A DNA stretch of 64,000 nt from Paucibacter aquatile (GTDB taxonomy: Bacteria > Pseudomonadota > Gammaproteobacteria > Burkholderiales > Burkholderiaceae_C): NCBI RefSeq assembly GCF_002885975.1, contig NZ_POSP01000003.1, positions 558,001-622,000 on the forward strand. The letters are read 5' to 3'. The notes beneath the pieces are model-generated. The model was given only the letters and a program-made list of their open reading frames with translations, ran no database searches and was not told where the DNA came from. The translations under genes were made by a program, and so were the position numbers. Shown here piece by piece: positions 8,667 through 17,453 of this stretch (its first letter is position 1; each line of letters opens with the position of its first letter).

Positions 8667-9812
8667 TCAAGCCTCCGCATGGCCACCTGAACTCGCGGCC
8701 CGCACCCAGCCATCCTCGGCCCACAGATCCAGCAGCTCGCGCGCATCGGCCGAAAGCTGGCCCAGCTGCTTGGCGCTGAGCTCGCGCTGGTCGGCGAAGG
8801 CACGCATCAAGCGGGCATCACGGCCACCGGCGCGGAAGGACTCGCCGTTGATGAAGACATGGGCCGCGTCGTACATCATGCGGCTGCGCCGGTCCAGGCG
8901 CGCGCCGGCGCCCGCGGGCAGCGGCTCGCCCGGCTCGAACCAGACGCGCGGCTTGGGCTCGGTCAGCGCCTCGCCCAAGGCACGCTCCAGGGCCAGGGGT
9001 TCGCGCAGCGCGCGCTCCACAGCATCGCGGGAAAAATCCAGCAGCTGCTGAGGCACCAAGCCCGGCGCCTCGGTGGCCGGCTGCTTGGGATCGGCGTACA
9101 TGCGGTTGGCATAACTCTTGGAGTCATCGTCCATCAAGCGCTGCAGCAACTCGCGCGCCAGCTCGGCACGCCAGGGCGTGCGGAAGCCCACCGAGCAGGT
9201 CATGCACTCGCCGATGGCAATGCCGTCGTGGGCCCAGCCAGGCGGCAGGTAGAGCATGTCCCCGGCTTCCAGCACGAACTCTTCTTCTGGCTCAAAGTCG
9301 GCCAGCAGCTTGACCGGCACGCCTTCGCGCAGCGCACCGGTGGTCGCCACGCCCTGACGGCCGATGCGCCAGCGACGCTGACCATGAATCTGGATCAGAA
9401 AGACATCGTAGGAATCGAAATGCGGGCCGACGCCGCCGCCATCGCTGGCGTAGGAAATCATCAAGTCATCCAGGCGCGCCTCGGGCACGAAGCGGAATTG
9501 GGCCAGCAAGTCATGCGCCGCCTGCACATGCAGATCCAGGCCCTGGACCAGCAGGGTCCAACCCGGCTTGCTGAAGGGCGGCAGCTTGGCCACCGGGCCT
9601 TGCTTGAGCGCCCACTTGCCATTGAACTGCGAGACCAGGCGCGACTCCACATCCTCGCTGGCGGCCAGCGCGGCCAGCTCGCTGCGCGAGGCCGGCGGGC
9701 GGATGCCCGGCAGCGCCTGGCGGACCAGCAGCGGCTTCTTCTGCCAGTGGCGACGCATGAATTGTTCGGGGCTGAGGCCGCCCAGCAGCGGAAGTTTGGC
9801 TTGGATGTTCAT
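8667..9812 (-). CDS. roxA: Ribosomal protein uL16 3-hydroxylase (JmjC/cupin, RoxA/YcfD type)
   Basis: The 381-residue protein matches bacterial ribosomal oxygenases that hydroxylate an arginine of ribosomal protein L16 using Fe(II), 2-oxoglutarate and O2. The iron-binding HxD...H triad is visible: GPHFDSYDVF (His131, Asp133) and PPGWAHDG (His195), followed by CMTCSVGFRTP as in YcfD. The N-terminal FMRRHWQKKPLLVRQA is also typical. The ATG at 9812 was chosen over an upstream extension because it begins right at the conserved region. A DUF7931-like gene is translationally coupled downstream. Confidence 0.88.
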   Translation of the reverse strand: MNIQAKLPLLGGLSPEQFMRRHWQKKPLLVRQALPGIRPPASRSELAALAASEDVESRLVSQFNGKWALKQGPVAKLPPFSKPGWTLLVQGLDLHVQAAHDLLAQFRFVPEARLDDLMISYASDGGGVGPHFDSYDVFLIQIHGQRRWRIGRQGVATTGALREGVPVKLLADFEPEEEFVLEAGDMLYLPPGWAHDGIAIGECMTCSVGFRTPWRAELARELLQRLMDDDSKSYANRMYADPKQPATEAPGLVPQQLLDFSRDAVERALREPLALERALGEALTEPKPRVWFEPGEPLPAGAGARLDRRSRMMYDAAHVFINGESFRAGGRDARLMRAFADQRELSAKQLGQLSADARELLDLWAEDGWVRAASSGGHAEA

Positions 9813-9913
9813 GCCGGCATTGTCGCCTGTGGCCGGCGCGCCCTCGTCCCGGGAATGGGACGAACCCCTCGCCCAGGGTCCCGATTTCGCAAAGCCTGGA
9901 GCTGGATCCTTCC

Positions 9914-9929
9914 GGCTGCGCGCGCAGCC
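9914..9929. promoter_or_regulatory. Perfect 16-bp palindrome, candidate enhancer site
   Basis: GGCTGCGCGCGCAGCC reads identically on both strands. It lies about 50-65 bases upstream of the sigma-54-type promoter in front of the exporter operon. That is a plausible position for an upstream activator site of the NtrC-family regulator encoded in the same operon. Function is inferred. Confidence 0.45.
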
Positions 9930-9979
9930 AAGCCCCATGAACAGGGCTCACGCGCACCAAACGGGTGAGGAAGGCCAGC

Positions 9980-9995
9980 TGGCACGGCTCCTGCA
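9980..9995 (+). promoter_or_regulatory. Candidate sigma-54 (-24/-12) promoter of exporter operon
   Basis: TGGCACGGCTCCTGCA matches the consensus TGGCACG-N4-TTGCA at all but one position, with exactly ten bases between the invariant GG (9981-9982) and GC (9993-9994). The predicted transcription start is near 10006, only about two bases before the first ATG of the operon, so the message would be essentially leaderless. The operon encodes a sigma-54-dependent activator, which supports the assignment. Confidence 0.6.
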
Positions 9996-10007
9996 ATCAC
10001 TCGGTGC

Positions 10008-11291
10008 ATGGACTTGCAAAGAACCCTCACCCCCGCCCAGCGATGGCGGCGCCGCGCCAGCCGGCCGGCCTTTCTGGGCCTGGCCCTGCTGGTGCTGCTG
10101 GGCCTGGCCGGCGGCCTGCTGGCCCTGCGCCTGCGCGCCGCGCCGATCGAGCTGACGGTCTCGGCCCGCGGCCTGCAGTTCGCCGCGGTCGAGCGCGGAC
10201 CCCTGGCCCTGGATGTGCGCGGCAGCGGCGTGCTGGTGTCCAGCGATCCGCGCTGGATCACCGCACAGAGCGAGGCGCGTGTCGAGCGCCTGCACGCGCA
10301 GGCCGGCAGCAGCTTGCGCCAGGGCGAGCTGCTGCTGCTGCTCAGCAACCCGCAGCTGCAGCAGCGCGCCCAGGAAAGCCGCTGGCAGCTGGAGCAGGCC
10401 GAGGCCGAGCTCAAGGCCTTGCAGGCCAGCCTGGACAGTCAGGTCATGAACGCCCAAGCGGCGGTGCAGCGTGCCGAGTTCGGCGCCCGCAGTGCCGAGC
10501 TGCAATGGCAGGCGGATCAAGAGCTGCTCAAGGACGGCATGGTCTCCAAGCTGGCATTCCAGCGCAGCCGCTTCAGCGTCGAACAAGCCGGCCAGACCCT
10601 GCAGCTGGAGCGCGAACTGCTGCAGCGGCAGCGCGCGGCCATGCAGGCCCAGCTGGAGGCCAAGCGCGCGGCGCTGGCGCGCCTGCACAAGGCCTGGCAG
10701 CGCGATTTGGAGCTGGTCGAGGCCCTGCAGGTGCGTGCGCCCGCAGACGGCGTGGTGCAGGAGCTGACACTGCAAGCCGGCCAGAGCGTGGTGGCCGGTG
10801 CCTTGCTGGCCAAGTTGGCCCGGGCCGACGCCCTGTACGCAGAAATTCAGGTGCAGGAAGCCCAGGCGCGCGACATCGCCGTGGGCCAAAGCGCCCAGAT
10901 CGATCTGCGCAGCGGCGGGCGCGAGGGCCTGCTGCGCGCCGTGGTCAGCCGGGTGGCGCCCAAGGTCAGCAACAGCCTGCTCAAGGTGGACCTGCGCCTG
11001 CTCGATCCACTGCCGCGCGGCGCCCGCCCCGACCTCAGCATCGACGGCAGCATCACCCTGAGCCGCCTCAGCGACGCCGTGCAGGTGCAGCGCCCCGTGT
11101 TCAGCCAGGCCATGAGCCAGGCCCAGGTCTACCGCCTGATCGGGGAAGACCTGGCCGAGCGGGTGCATGTGCAGTACGGCCCGGCCTCGGTCGGCCGCAT
11201 CGTCATCCAGAGCGGCCTGCAGCCCGGCGACCGCATCGTCGTCTCCGACACCAGCAGCTGGCGCCTGAGCGAGCGCGTGCGCCTGCGCTGA
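10008..11291 (+). CDS. HlyD-family periplasmic adaptor subunit of ABC exporter
   Basis: The 427-residue protein has a basic N-terminus, one membrane anchor at about residues 22-42, a barrel-sandwich half (RGSGVLVSSDPRWITA), a long helical hairpin rich in Gln/Glu/Leu at about 105-230 (coiled coil), then RAPADGVVQELTLQAGQSV and beta-barrel regions. This is the membrane-fusion protein layout used with MacB-like ABC transporters to reach an outer-membrane TolC-type channel. It is first in an operon with an ABC ATPase, permease, NtrC-type regulator and kinase. No Shine-Dalgarno sequence precedes the ATG. Confidence 0.85.
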   Translation: MDLQRTLTPAQRWRRRASRPAFLGLALLVLLGLAGGLLALRLRAAPIELTVSARGLQFAAVERGPLALDVRGSGVLVSSDPRWITAQSEARVERLHAQAGSSLRQGELLLLLSNPQLQQRAQESRWQLEQAEAELKALQASLDSQVMNAQAAVQRAEFGARSAELQWQADQELLKDGMVSKLAFQRSRFSVEQAGQTLQLERELLQRQRAAMQAQLEAKRAALARLHKAWQRDLELVEALQVRAPADGVVQELTLQAGQSVVAGALLAKLARADALYAEIQVQEAQARDIAVGQSAQIDLRSGGREGLLRAVVSRVAPKVSNSLLKVDLRLLDPLPRGARPDLSIDGSITLSRLSDAVQVQRPVFSQAMSQAQVYRLIGEDLAERVHVQYGPASVGRIVIQSGLQPGDRIVVSDTSSWRLSERVRLR

Positions 11292-11350
11292 AGCGCCGCC
11301 CTTTTTTTCAGCCCTATATTCACCGCCACGAGGCAGAGAGGAAGCAGCCC

Positions 11351-12136
11351 ATGAATCCGAACCGTTCCCCAAACACCGCCGCCGAGACGGCACCTTTGAT
11401 CCGCCTGCAGGGCATTCAGAAGAGCTTTCTCAGCGACGAGCTGGAAACCCGCGCCCTCGACGAGGTCAGCCTGGTGGTGCGCTGCGGCGAGTTCCTGGCC
11501 GTCAGCGGGCCCTCGGGCTGCGGCAAGTCCAGCCTGCTGTCCATCCTGGGCCTGCTCGACAGCCCCAGCAGCGGCAGCTACGAGCTGAACGGCCAGCGGG
11601 TTGATCAGCTGGACCCGCGCGCCCGCGCCCTGCTGCGCAACCGCCAGATTGGTTTTGTCTTTCAGGCCTTCAATCTGATCAGCGACTTGAGCGTGGAGGA
11701 CAACATCGCCCTGCCGCTGAGCTACCGCAGCGAGATGAGCCGCGCCGAGCGCCGCGCTCGGGTCGCCGAGGCCCTGGCCCAGGTGGACATGGCGCACCGC
11801 GCCCGACACCATCCCGCCCAGCTCTCCGGCGGCCAGCAGCAGCGCGTGGCCATTGCCCGCGCCCTGGTCGGCCAGCCCCGCCTGATCCTGGCGGACGAAC
11901 CCACCGGCAACCTCGATTCGCGCAATGCCGAGTTGGTGATGGCGCTGCTGCAGAAGGTCCACGCCGGCGGCGCCACGCTGTGCATGGTCACCCATGACCC
12001 GCGCTACGCCGCCCTGGCCCAGCGCACCGTGGCCTTGTTCGACGGCCGCGTGGTGGCCGACCTGCCCACCGCGGCCCTGCACTCCGGCCAGGCGCGGGCG
12101 GCAGGCGGCCAGCCCGCCCTGGCGGAGGCCCTGTGA
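11351..12136 (+). CDS. ABC transporter ATP-binding protein (MacB/LolD type)
   Basis: The 261-residue ATPase has Walker A GPSGCGKSS (53-61), signature LSGGQQQRVAIARAL and Walker B LILADEPTGNLDS. The TGNLDS ending and NRQIGFVFQAFNLI Q-loop region are typical of the MacB/LolD/FtsE branch that powers mechanotransmission rather than classical substrate channelling. The start is the ATG at 11351 with AGAGAGGAAG upstream. A 59-base gap separates it from the adaptor gene; the permease start overlaps its stop (TGATG). Confidence 0.9.
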   Translation: MNPNRSPNTAAETAPLIRLQGIQKSFLSDELETRALDEVSLVVRCGEFLAVSGPSGCGKSSLLSILGLLDSPSSGSYELNGQRVDQLDPRARALLRNRQIGFVFQAFNLISDLSVEDNIALPLSYRSEMSRAERRARVAEALAQVDMAHRARHHPAQLSGGQQQRVAIARALVGQPRLILADEPTGNLDSRNAELVMALLQKVHAGGATLCMVTHDPRYAALAQRTVALFDGRVVADLPTAALHSGQARAAGGQPALAEAL

Positions 12137-14607
12137 TGCGGGACGATCTTCGCCACAGCGTGCAAGCCCTGCTGCGCCATCCCGGCCATGCCTTGCTGAG
12201 CCTGCTGACCCTGAGCTGCGGCCTGGGCTTCGCGATCTTTGCAGCCGGCATCTATTTCAGTTTCACGGCCGGAGACCTGCCCTTTCCCGAACCCGAGCGC
12301 CTGGTCGCCGTGGAGGCCAGCCGCGACGGCGAGCGCAGCCAGGCCAAGAGCGTGCATTACCTCGACCTGCTCGAGTACCAGCGCCAGACGCCCAGCCTGG
12401 AGGCCTTGCTGCCCCTGCAGACCGACACCGTCACCCTCGGTGGCCAGCGCCAGTACCCGGCCAATTTCGCGGCCGCGCGCGTGTCGGCCGGTATCTGGCT
12501 CTGGCTCGGCGAAGCCGCCCGGCCCGAGCTCGGCCGCGGCCTGCTGCCCGGCGACAGTGAGCCCGGCGCTGCGCCAGTGGCTGTGATCGGCGCCGATCTC
12601 TGGCGGCGCTTTCTCGGCGCCGACCCCGCCATCGTCGGCAGCCGGCTCAAGATCAACGGCGTGGACACGGAGATCGTCGGCGTGCTGCCCGGCCGCCTGC
12701 GCTTCCCCATGACCCAGGAACTCTGGCTGCCCTTCCAGCCCCCGGCCGGCACGCTCAGCCGCGGCGAGGGCTACTCCATGGGCACGCCCCAGCATGTGAT
12801 GGCCCTGGGCCGGCTACGCCCCGGCGCCAGCCGCGAGCAGGCCAGCGCCGAGCTGCATCAGGTGGCCCAGAACCTGGCAACACAGTTCCCCGCCAACAAC
12901 CGCCGCGTCGGCGCCCTGGCCCTGCCCTATGCCGCCTGGGGCCTGCCCGATGTCGACATGATCTTGCTGGGCCTGGCCGGCGCCGCCGCGCTGCTGTTGG
13001 CCCTGGTCTGCATCAACACCGCCAATCTGCTGCTGGCGCGCGCCAACGAGCGGCGGCAGGAACTGGCCGTGCGCGCCGCCCTGGGTGCGCCACGCGGCCG
13101 CCTGGTGATGCAGATGCTGACCGAGACCTGGCTGCTCTGCTTGGCCGCCGCCGGCCTGGGCCTGTTCTTCAGCGCCTGGGCCCTGGAGGCCACCCAGCAG
13201 GCCGTGATGGCCACGGCCGACGGCCGACTGCCCTTCTGGATCCACTTCACCATGCGGCCGCAAGCCGTGCTGGTCGGCTTGGGCGTGAGCCTGCTGACGG
13301 CCCTGGCCACCGGCCTGCTGCCAGCCTGGCGCGCCTCGGCCGTGGACCTGAACAGCGCGCTGCGTGACGGCCGCGGCAGCCAGGGCCGCACCAGCAGCCG
13401 CTTTGCCCGCGGCCTGGTCTGGGTGCAGATCGCCCTGTCCAGCCTGCTGCTGCTGGCCTCCGGCCTGCAGACCTACACGGTGCACCAGCGCCTGAACGCC
13501 GGCACCGGCGCCCGCATGGAAGGCGTGCTGACCGCCCGCCTGACCCTGCGCACGGCCGAATACCAGGGCAGTGGCGAGGCGGTGCAAGCGGCACGCGCGG
13601 CCCTGTGGAACCGCCTGCAAGCCCGCTTGGACGAAGCCGCTGCCAGTGCCCAGGCCCGTGTGGCGCTGTCCACCAGCCTGCCTGGCGGCGGCATGATCGA
13701 CACGGACGAAATCCTGCCCGAAGGCATGACGGTGCAAGACGGCCAGTACCCCGAGGGGGGCAACTACCGCATCAATGCGGGCTTCTTCGATGCCATGGAA
13801 GTGAAACTGCTGGCCGGGCGCGAATTCGGCCCGCAGGACCGCGCCGACAGCCTCAAGGTGGCGGTGATCAACCAGAACTTTGCCCAGCAGCATTGGCCTG
13901 GCCAGGACCCGCTGGGCAAGCGCTTTGCCATCGTCGAGGGCCAGACCCAGAAGCGCATCGGTCCCTGGATCACCGTGGTCGGCGTGATCCCGCATGTGCT
14001 GCAAGGCATCGGCCGTGAGCGCGGCCTGCGCGCAGCCAATTTCTACCTGCCGATCAGCCAGGCGACGCCCGGCGCGCCTGCAGACATGGGCATCGCCCTG
14101 GTCGGCGTGCCGGACAACGCCGCCAGCCGCGAGCTGCTGGCCCGTGCCGTGGCCCAGGCCGACCCGTCCCTGGCGCTGGAGCAGGTGGTCAGCGCCGAGG
14201 AACGCCAGCGCATCGCCCATGGCGGCGAGGACGTGGCGGCCGCCATGTACCTGATCCTCGGCCTGCTGACCCTGGGCCTGGCCATCAGCGGCATCTACGG
14301 CGTGACCAGCCGCGCGGTGCAGCTGCGCGGCCAGGAGATCGGCGTGCGCCGGGCCGTGGGCGCCAGCGACGGACAGCTGATGCGCATGCTGCTGGGCCAG
14401 GCCCTGAGTCTGCTGGCCCTGGCCCTGCCCCTGGGCCTGACCGGCGGCGCCCTGGCCCTGAGCGGCGAGCTGGGCAGCAGCCTGCCGCTGGGCTTGGGCG
14501 TGCTGCTCGTGGGCACGCTGATCTCGAGCCTGGTGCTGTTCTCGACCTGGCTGCCGGCGCGCCGGGCCTTGCGACAATCGCCCACCGCCGCCCTGAACAG
14601 CCCATGA
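12136..14607 (+). CDS. FtsX/MacB-type ABC transporter permease (ADOP-like)
   Basis: The 823-residue permease has the duplicated arrangement of long MacB-like or ADOP-type permeases. An N-terminal membrane segment is followed by a MacB periplasmic core (GVDTEIVGVLPGRLRFP), an FtsX block of about three helices, another membrane anchor and second periplasmic domain (INQNFAQQHWP), and a C-terminal FtsX block with EIGVRRAVGAS. Hydrophobic clusters fall near residues 17-38, 275-300, 330-350, 375-400, 435-450 and 700-810. The ATG overlaps the ATPase stop. Substrate is unknown. Confidence 0.85.
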   Translation: MRDDLRHSVQALLRHPGHALLSLLTLSCGLGFAIFAAGIYFSFTAGDLPFPEPERLVAVEASRDGERSQAKSVHYLDLLEYQRQTPSLEALLPLQTDTVTLGGQRQYPANFAAARVSAGIWLWLGEAARPELGRGLLPGDSEPGAAPVAVIGADLWRRFLGADPAIVGSRLKINGVDTEIVGVLPGRLRFPMTQELWLPFQPPAGTLSRGEGYSMGTPQHVMALGRLRPGASREQASAELHQVAQNLATQFPANNRRVGALALPYAAWGLPDVDMILLGLAGAAALLLALVCINTANLLLARANERRQELAVRAALGAPRGRLVMQMLTETWLLCLAAAGLGLFFSAWALEATQQAVMATADGRLPFWIHFTMRPQAVLVGLGVSLLTALATGLLPAWRASAVDLNSALRDGRGSQGRTSSRFARGLVWVQIALSSLLLLASGLQTYTVHQRLNAGTGARMEGVLTARLTLRTAEYQGSGEAVQAARAALWNRLQARLDEAAASAQARVALSTSLPGGGMIDTDEILPEGMTVQDGQYPEGGNYRINAGFFDAMEVKLLAGREFGPQDRADSLKVAVINQNFAQQHWPGQDPLGKRFAIVEGQTQKRIGPWITVVGVIPHVLQGIGRERGLRAANFYLPISQATPGAPADMGIALVGVPDNAASRELLARAVAQADPSLALEQVVSAEERQRIAHGGEDVAAAMYLILGLLTLGLAISGIYGVTSRAVQLRGQEIGVRRAVGASDGQLMRMLLGQALSLLALALPLGLTGGALALSGELGSSLPLGLGVLLVGTLISSLVLFSTWLPARRALRQSPTAALNSP

Positions 14608-14647
14608 GCCTGGGCGAGAATGCCGCGGCCATGACTCCGCCGCCCCG

Positions 14648-16033
14648 ATGAGTGCCTTGCCCGATTTCAGTCTGCCGCTCTTGGTCGTCGACGACGATGC
14701 GGCCGTGCGCAGCGCGCTGCGGCTGCTCCTCAAGAGCGAAGGCTGGCGCTGTGAGCTGGCCGAGTCGCCCGAGCAGGCCCTGGCGTTGCTGGGGTCGGCC
14801 GAGTACGGCCTGCTGTTGGCCGACCTCAACTACGCCCGCGACACCACCTCGGGCCAGGAAGGCCTGGACCTGATCGCACGGGCGCGTGCCCTCGATGCCC
14901 AGCTGCCCATCGTCGCCATGACGGCCTGGGGCAGCGTGCCCCTGGTGGTGCAGGCCTTGCAGGGCGGCGCCAACGATTTCATCGAGAAGCCCTGGGACAA
15001 CACCCGCCTGGCCGGCATCGTCCGCACCCAGCTGGCGCTGGGCGAGAGCCAGCGCCGCGCCCAACGCCTGGCGGCCGAGAACGCGCTCTTGCAGGCCCAG
15101 GGTGGCGAGCGCCCCTGGATCGGCCGCTCGGCGCCCATGCAGGCCTTGATGGCCCAGGTGGCGGCCGTGGCTCCGGCCGATGTGAACCTGCTGATCCGGG
15201 GCGAGAACGGCAGCGGCAAGAGCCAGTTGGCCCAGGCCATCCACCGCCAATCGGCGCGCGCGGCCGGGCCCTTCATCAGCGTCAATATGGGCGCCATCCC
15301 CGAGAGCTTGTTTGAGAGCGAGATGTTCGGCCACGAGAAAGGCGCTTTCACCGACGCGCGCCAGGCTCGCATCGGCCGCTTCGAGCTGGCCGATGGCGGC
15401 ACCTTGTTTCTGGACGAGATCGGCAACATCCCGCTGGCCCAGCAGGCCAAGCTGCTGCAGGTGCTGGAGGGCGGGCAGTTCGAGCGCCTGGGCTCGGCCC
15501 GCCCGCGCCGCGCCAACGTGCGCCTGATCGCGGCCAGCAATGCCGATCTGGACGCCATGGTCGAGCAGGGCCTGTTCCGCCGCGACCTGCTCTACCGGAT
15601 CAACAGCGTGCAGCTGACCCTGCCGCCGCTGCGCGAGCGCGGGGCGGACATCCTCGAGCTGGCCACTCACTACCTGACGGACTGCGCCCGGCGCTACCAG
15701 CGGCCGGCCAAACGCTTGGGCGATGCGGCTCAGGCCGCCTTGCTGGCGCATGCCTGGCCGGGCAATGTGCGCGAGCTGGCCCATTGCATGGAGCGCGTCA
15801 GCCTGCTGGCGCCGGCCGAGCAGATCACGCCGGCCGACCTGGGCTTGAGCGCCGCCGCCGCGACGGTTCCGGCGCACACCGCGTTGCCGGCCGAGCTGAC
15901 GCTGGAGGAGGCTGAAAAGCTGCTGATCCGCACTGCCCTGCGTCGCCACGGCGGCAATGCCCTGCACGCCGCGCAGGCCCTGGGCCTGAGCCGCTCGGCC
16001 TTCTACCGCCGCCTGGAAAAGTACCAGCTGTGA
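14648..16033 (+). CDS. Sigma-54-dependent response regulator, NtrC family (GAFTDA variant)
   Basis: The 461-residue regulator has an N-terminal receiver domain (VVDDDAAVR; phospho-acceptor Asp59 in LLADLNYARD), an AAA+ domain with Walker A RGENGSGKS (184-192), Walker B GGTLFLDEIG (250-259), and a Fis-type HTH ending GLSRSAFYRRLEKYQL. The sigma-54-contacting loop reads GAFTDA (232-237) instead of GAFTGA. It lies between the exporter permease and a histidine kinase whose GTG start overlaps its stop. It probably activates the sigma-54 promoter upstream of the operon. Confidence 0.9.
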   Translation: MSALPDFSLPLLVVDDDAAVRSALRLLLKSEGWRCELAESPEQALALLGSAEYGLLLADLNYARDTTSGQEGLDLIARARALDAQLPIVAMTAWGSVPLVVQALQGGANDFIEKPWDNTRLAGIVRTQLALGESQRRAQRLAAENALLQAQGGERPWIGRSAPMQALMAQVAAVAPADVNLLIRGENGSGKSQLAQAIHRQSARAAGPFISVNMGAIPESLFESEMFGHEKGAFTDARQARIGRFELADGGTLFLDEIGNIPLAQQAKLLQVLEGGQFERLGSARPRRANVRLIAASNADLDAMVEQGLFRRDLLYRINSVQLTLPPLRERGADILELATHYLTDCARRYQRPAKRLGDAAQAALLAHAWPGNVRELAHCMERVSLLAPAEQITPADLGLSAAAATVPAHTALPAELTLEEAEKLLIRTALRRHGGNALHAAQALGLSRSAFYRRLEKYQL

Positions 16034-17421
16034 GCGCTGCGAACGAGCCCGCCAAGCCTGGGCTGGCCCTGGCGGTCGACCGCGGCTTTGCCGGCCGGCT
16101 GCGCCGCGCGGCCCTGCTGGGCGGCGCACCGGCCTGGGCTCTGGCCTGCCTGCTGGTCTGGCAGCAGCCCTGGCTGATCTATCCCAAGCTGCTCTGCATC
16201 ACCCTGTGCAGCCTGGGCTGGCTGGGCACCGCCGCCTGGCTGCATGCGCGGGCCGAGCACCAGCGGCGCCTGCTCGGCCATGTGATCGAGGCCATGGCCA
16301 GCGGCGACTACAACCAGCGCCTGCGCCTGCAGGGCGGATCGGTGGAGCCCGACGCGCTGGCCACCCAGCTCAATGCCCTGGTCGACAGCCTGCACCAGCA
16401 GCGCCTGCAATCCCTGGCCGCCGAGCGCCTGGCCGAGAACGTGCTGCAGACCCTGGATGTGGCGGTGTTTGCCTTCGATGCCCAGGAGCGCCTGCAACTG
16501 GCCAACCCCAGTGCCTTGGGCCTGCTGCGGCGCGCGCGCGAACATGCCCTGGGCCGCAGCGCCGCCGAGCTGGGCCTGGACGAGCTCTTGCGCGCCGACC
16601 CCGAGGCCTTGCGCGAGCAGGTTTTCCCCGGCGCCGCCGGCCTGTGGCGGCTGCGCCAGCATCGCTACGAGGTCGAGGGGCAGACGCGCCGCCTGCTCTT
16701 CGTCAGCGATCTGAAACAGGTTTTGCGCAGCGAGGAGCTGCAGGCCTGGCAGCGCCTGCTGCGTGTGCTCAGCCACGAGGTCAACAACTCGCTGGCGCCG
16801 ATTGCCAGCCTCAGCGACACCTTGCGGCGGCGCCTGGACGCCCTGAGCCCGGGCGCGCACCTGCCCCCGGACGACTGGCGCGCCGAGCAGGCCGAAGCCC
16901 TGGGCCTGATCGAGGAGCGCGCCCGCCATCTGGCCGATTTCGTGCGCCGTCACGCCCAGCTGGCTCGGCCCCTGGAGCCGCGCATGCAGCGCTTTGACCT
17001 GCTGGCCCTGCTGCGCCGCCTGCCGGCCTTGCTGCCCCAGGCCCAGCTGACGCTGGAATTCGACGGCATCTCGCCCGACGCTGCGCTGGACTTCTACGGC
17101 GACCCGGGGCTGCTGGAGCAGCTCTTCATCAATCTGCTGAAAAACGGCATCGAGGCCGGCGGCGCGCCGCTGCTGTTGCGCCTGAAGCTGCGCCTGCAGG
17201 CCGAGCCGCTGCAGATCAGCCTGCTGGACCGCGGCTGCGGCCTGGCCAACCCGGCCAATCTCTTTGTGCCCTACTACACGACCAAACCCCAGGGCAGCGG
17301 CATCGGCCTGGTGCTCGCCCGCCAGATTGCCGAATGCCACCAGGGCAGCTTGCAACTGCTGCCGCGCAGCGACGGACCGGGCTGCCAGGCCCTGCTGCGC
17401 TTCGCCCGGCCCCAGGGCTGA
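16030..17421 (+). CDS. Membrane sensor histidine kinase, partner of the NtrC-type regulator
   Basis: The 463-residue kinase starts at a GTG overlapping the regulator stop (GTGA). Two hydrophobic segments lie at about residues 33-46 and 50-71 with almost no periplasmic loop, so sensing is probably in the membrane or cytoplasm. A HAMP-like region, a PAS-like domain (about 135-215), the dimerisation box RVLSHEVNNSLAPI (His249) and an ATPase domain (NLLKNGIEAG, DRGCGL, GSGIGLVLARQIAE) follow. The architecture resembles NtrY/AtoS-type kinases that pair with NtrC-family regulators. Confidence 0.88.
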   Translation: MSAANEPAKPGLALAVDRGFAGRLRRAALLGGAPAWALACLLVWQQPWLIYPKLLCITLCSLGWLGTAAWLHARAEHQRRLLGHVIEAMASGDYNQRLRLQGGSVEPDALATQLNALVDSLHQQRLQSLAAERLAENVLQTLDVAVFAFDAQERLQLANPSALGLLRRAREHALGRSAAELGLDELLRADPEALREQVFPGAAGLWRLRQHRYEVEGQTRRLLFVSDLKQVLRSEELQAWQRLLRVLSHEVNNSLAPIASLSDTLRRRLDALSPGAHLPPDDWRAEQAEALGLIEERARHLADFVRRHAQLARPLEPRMQRFDLLALLRRLPALLPQAQLTLEFDGISPDAALDFYGDPGLLEQLFINLLKNGIEAGGAPLLLRLKLRLQAEPLQISLLDRGCGLANPANLFVPYYTTKPQGSGIGLVLARQIAECHQGSLQLLPRSDGPGCQALLRFARPQG

Positions 17422-17453
17422 GGCCGGGCAAACCCTTGTGGGACAATTCGGCC

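Noticed and set aside
9965..11350. Long in-frame extension upstream of the ABC ATPase
   Set aside because: It overlaps the HlyD-type gene in another frame and is Arg/Ala/Pro-rich. The ATPase family N-terminus begins at the ATG at 11351.
12814..14829. 671-codon open frame antisense to the ABC permease
   Set aside because: It has a Gln/Gly/His-rich shadow composition and no start context or family resemblance.
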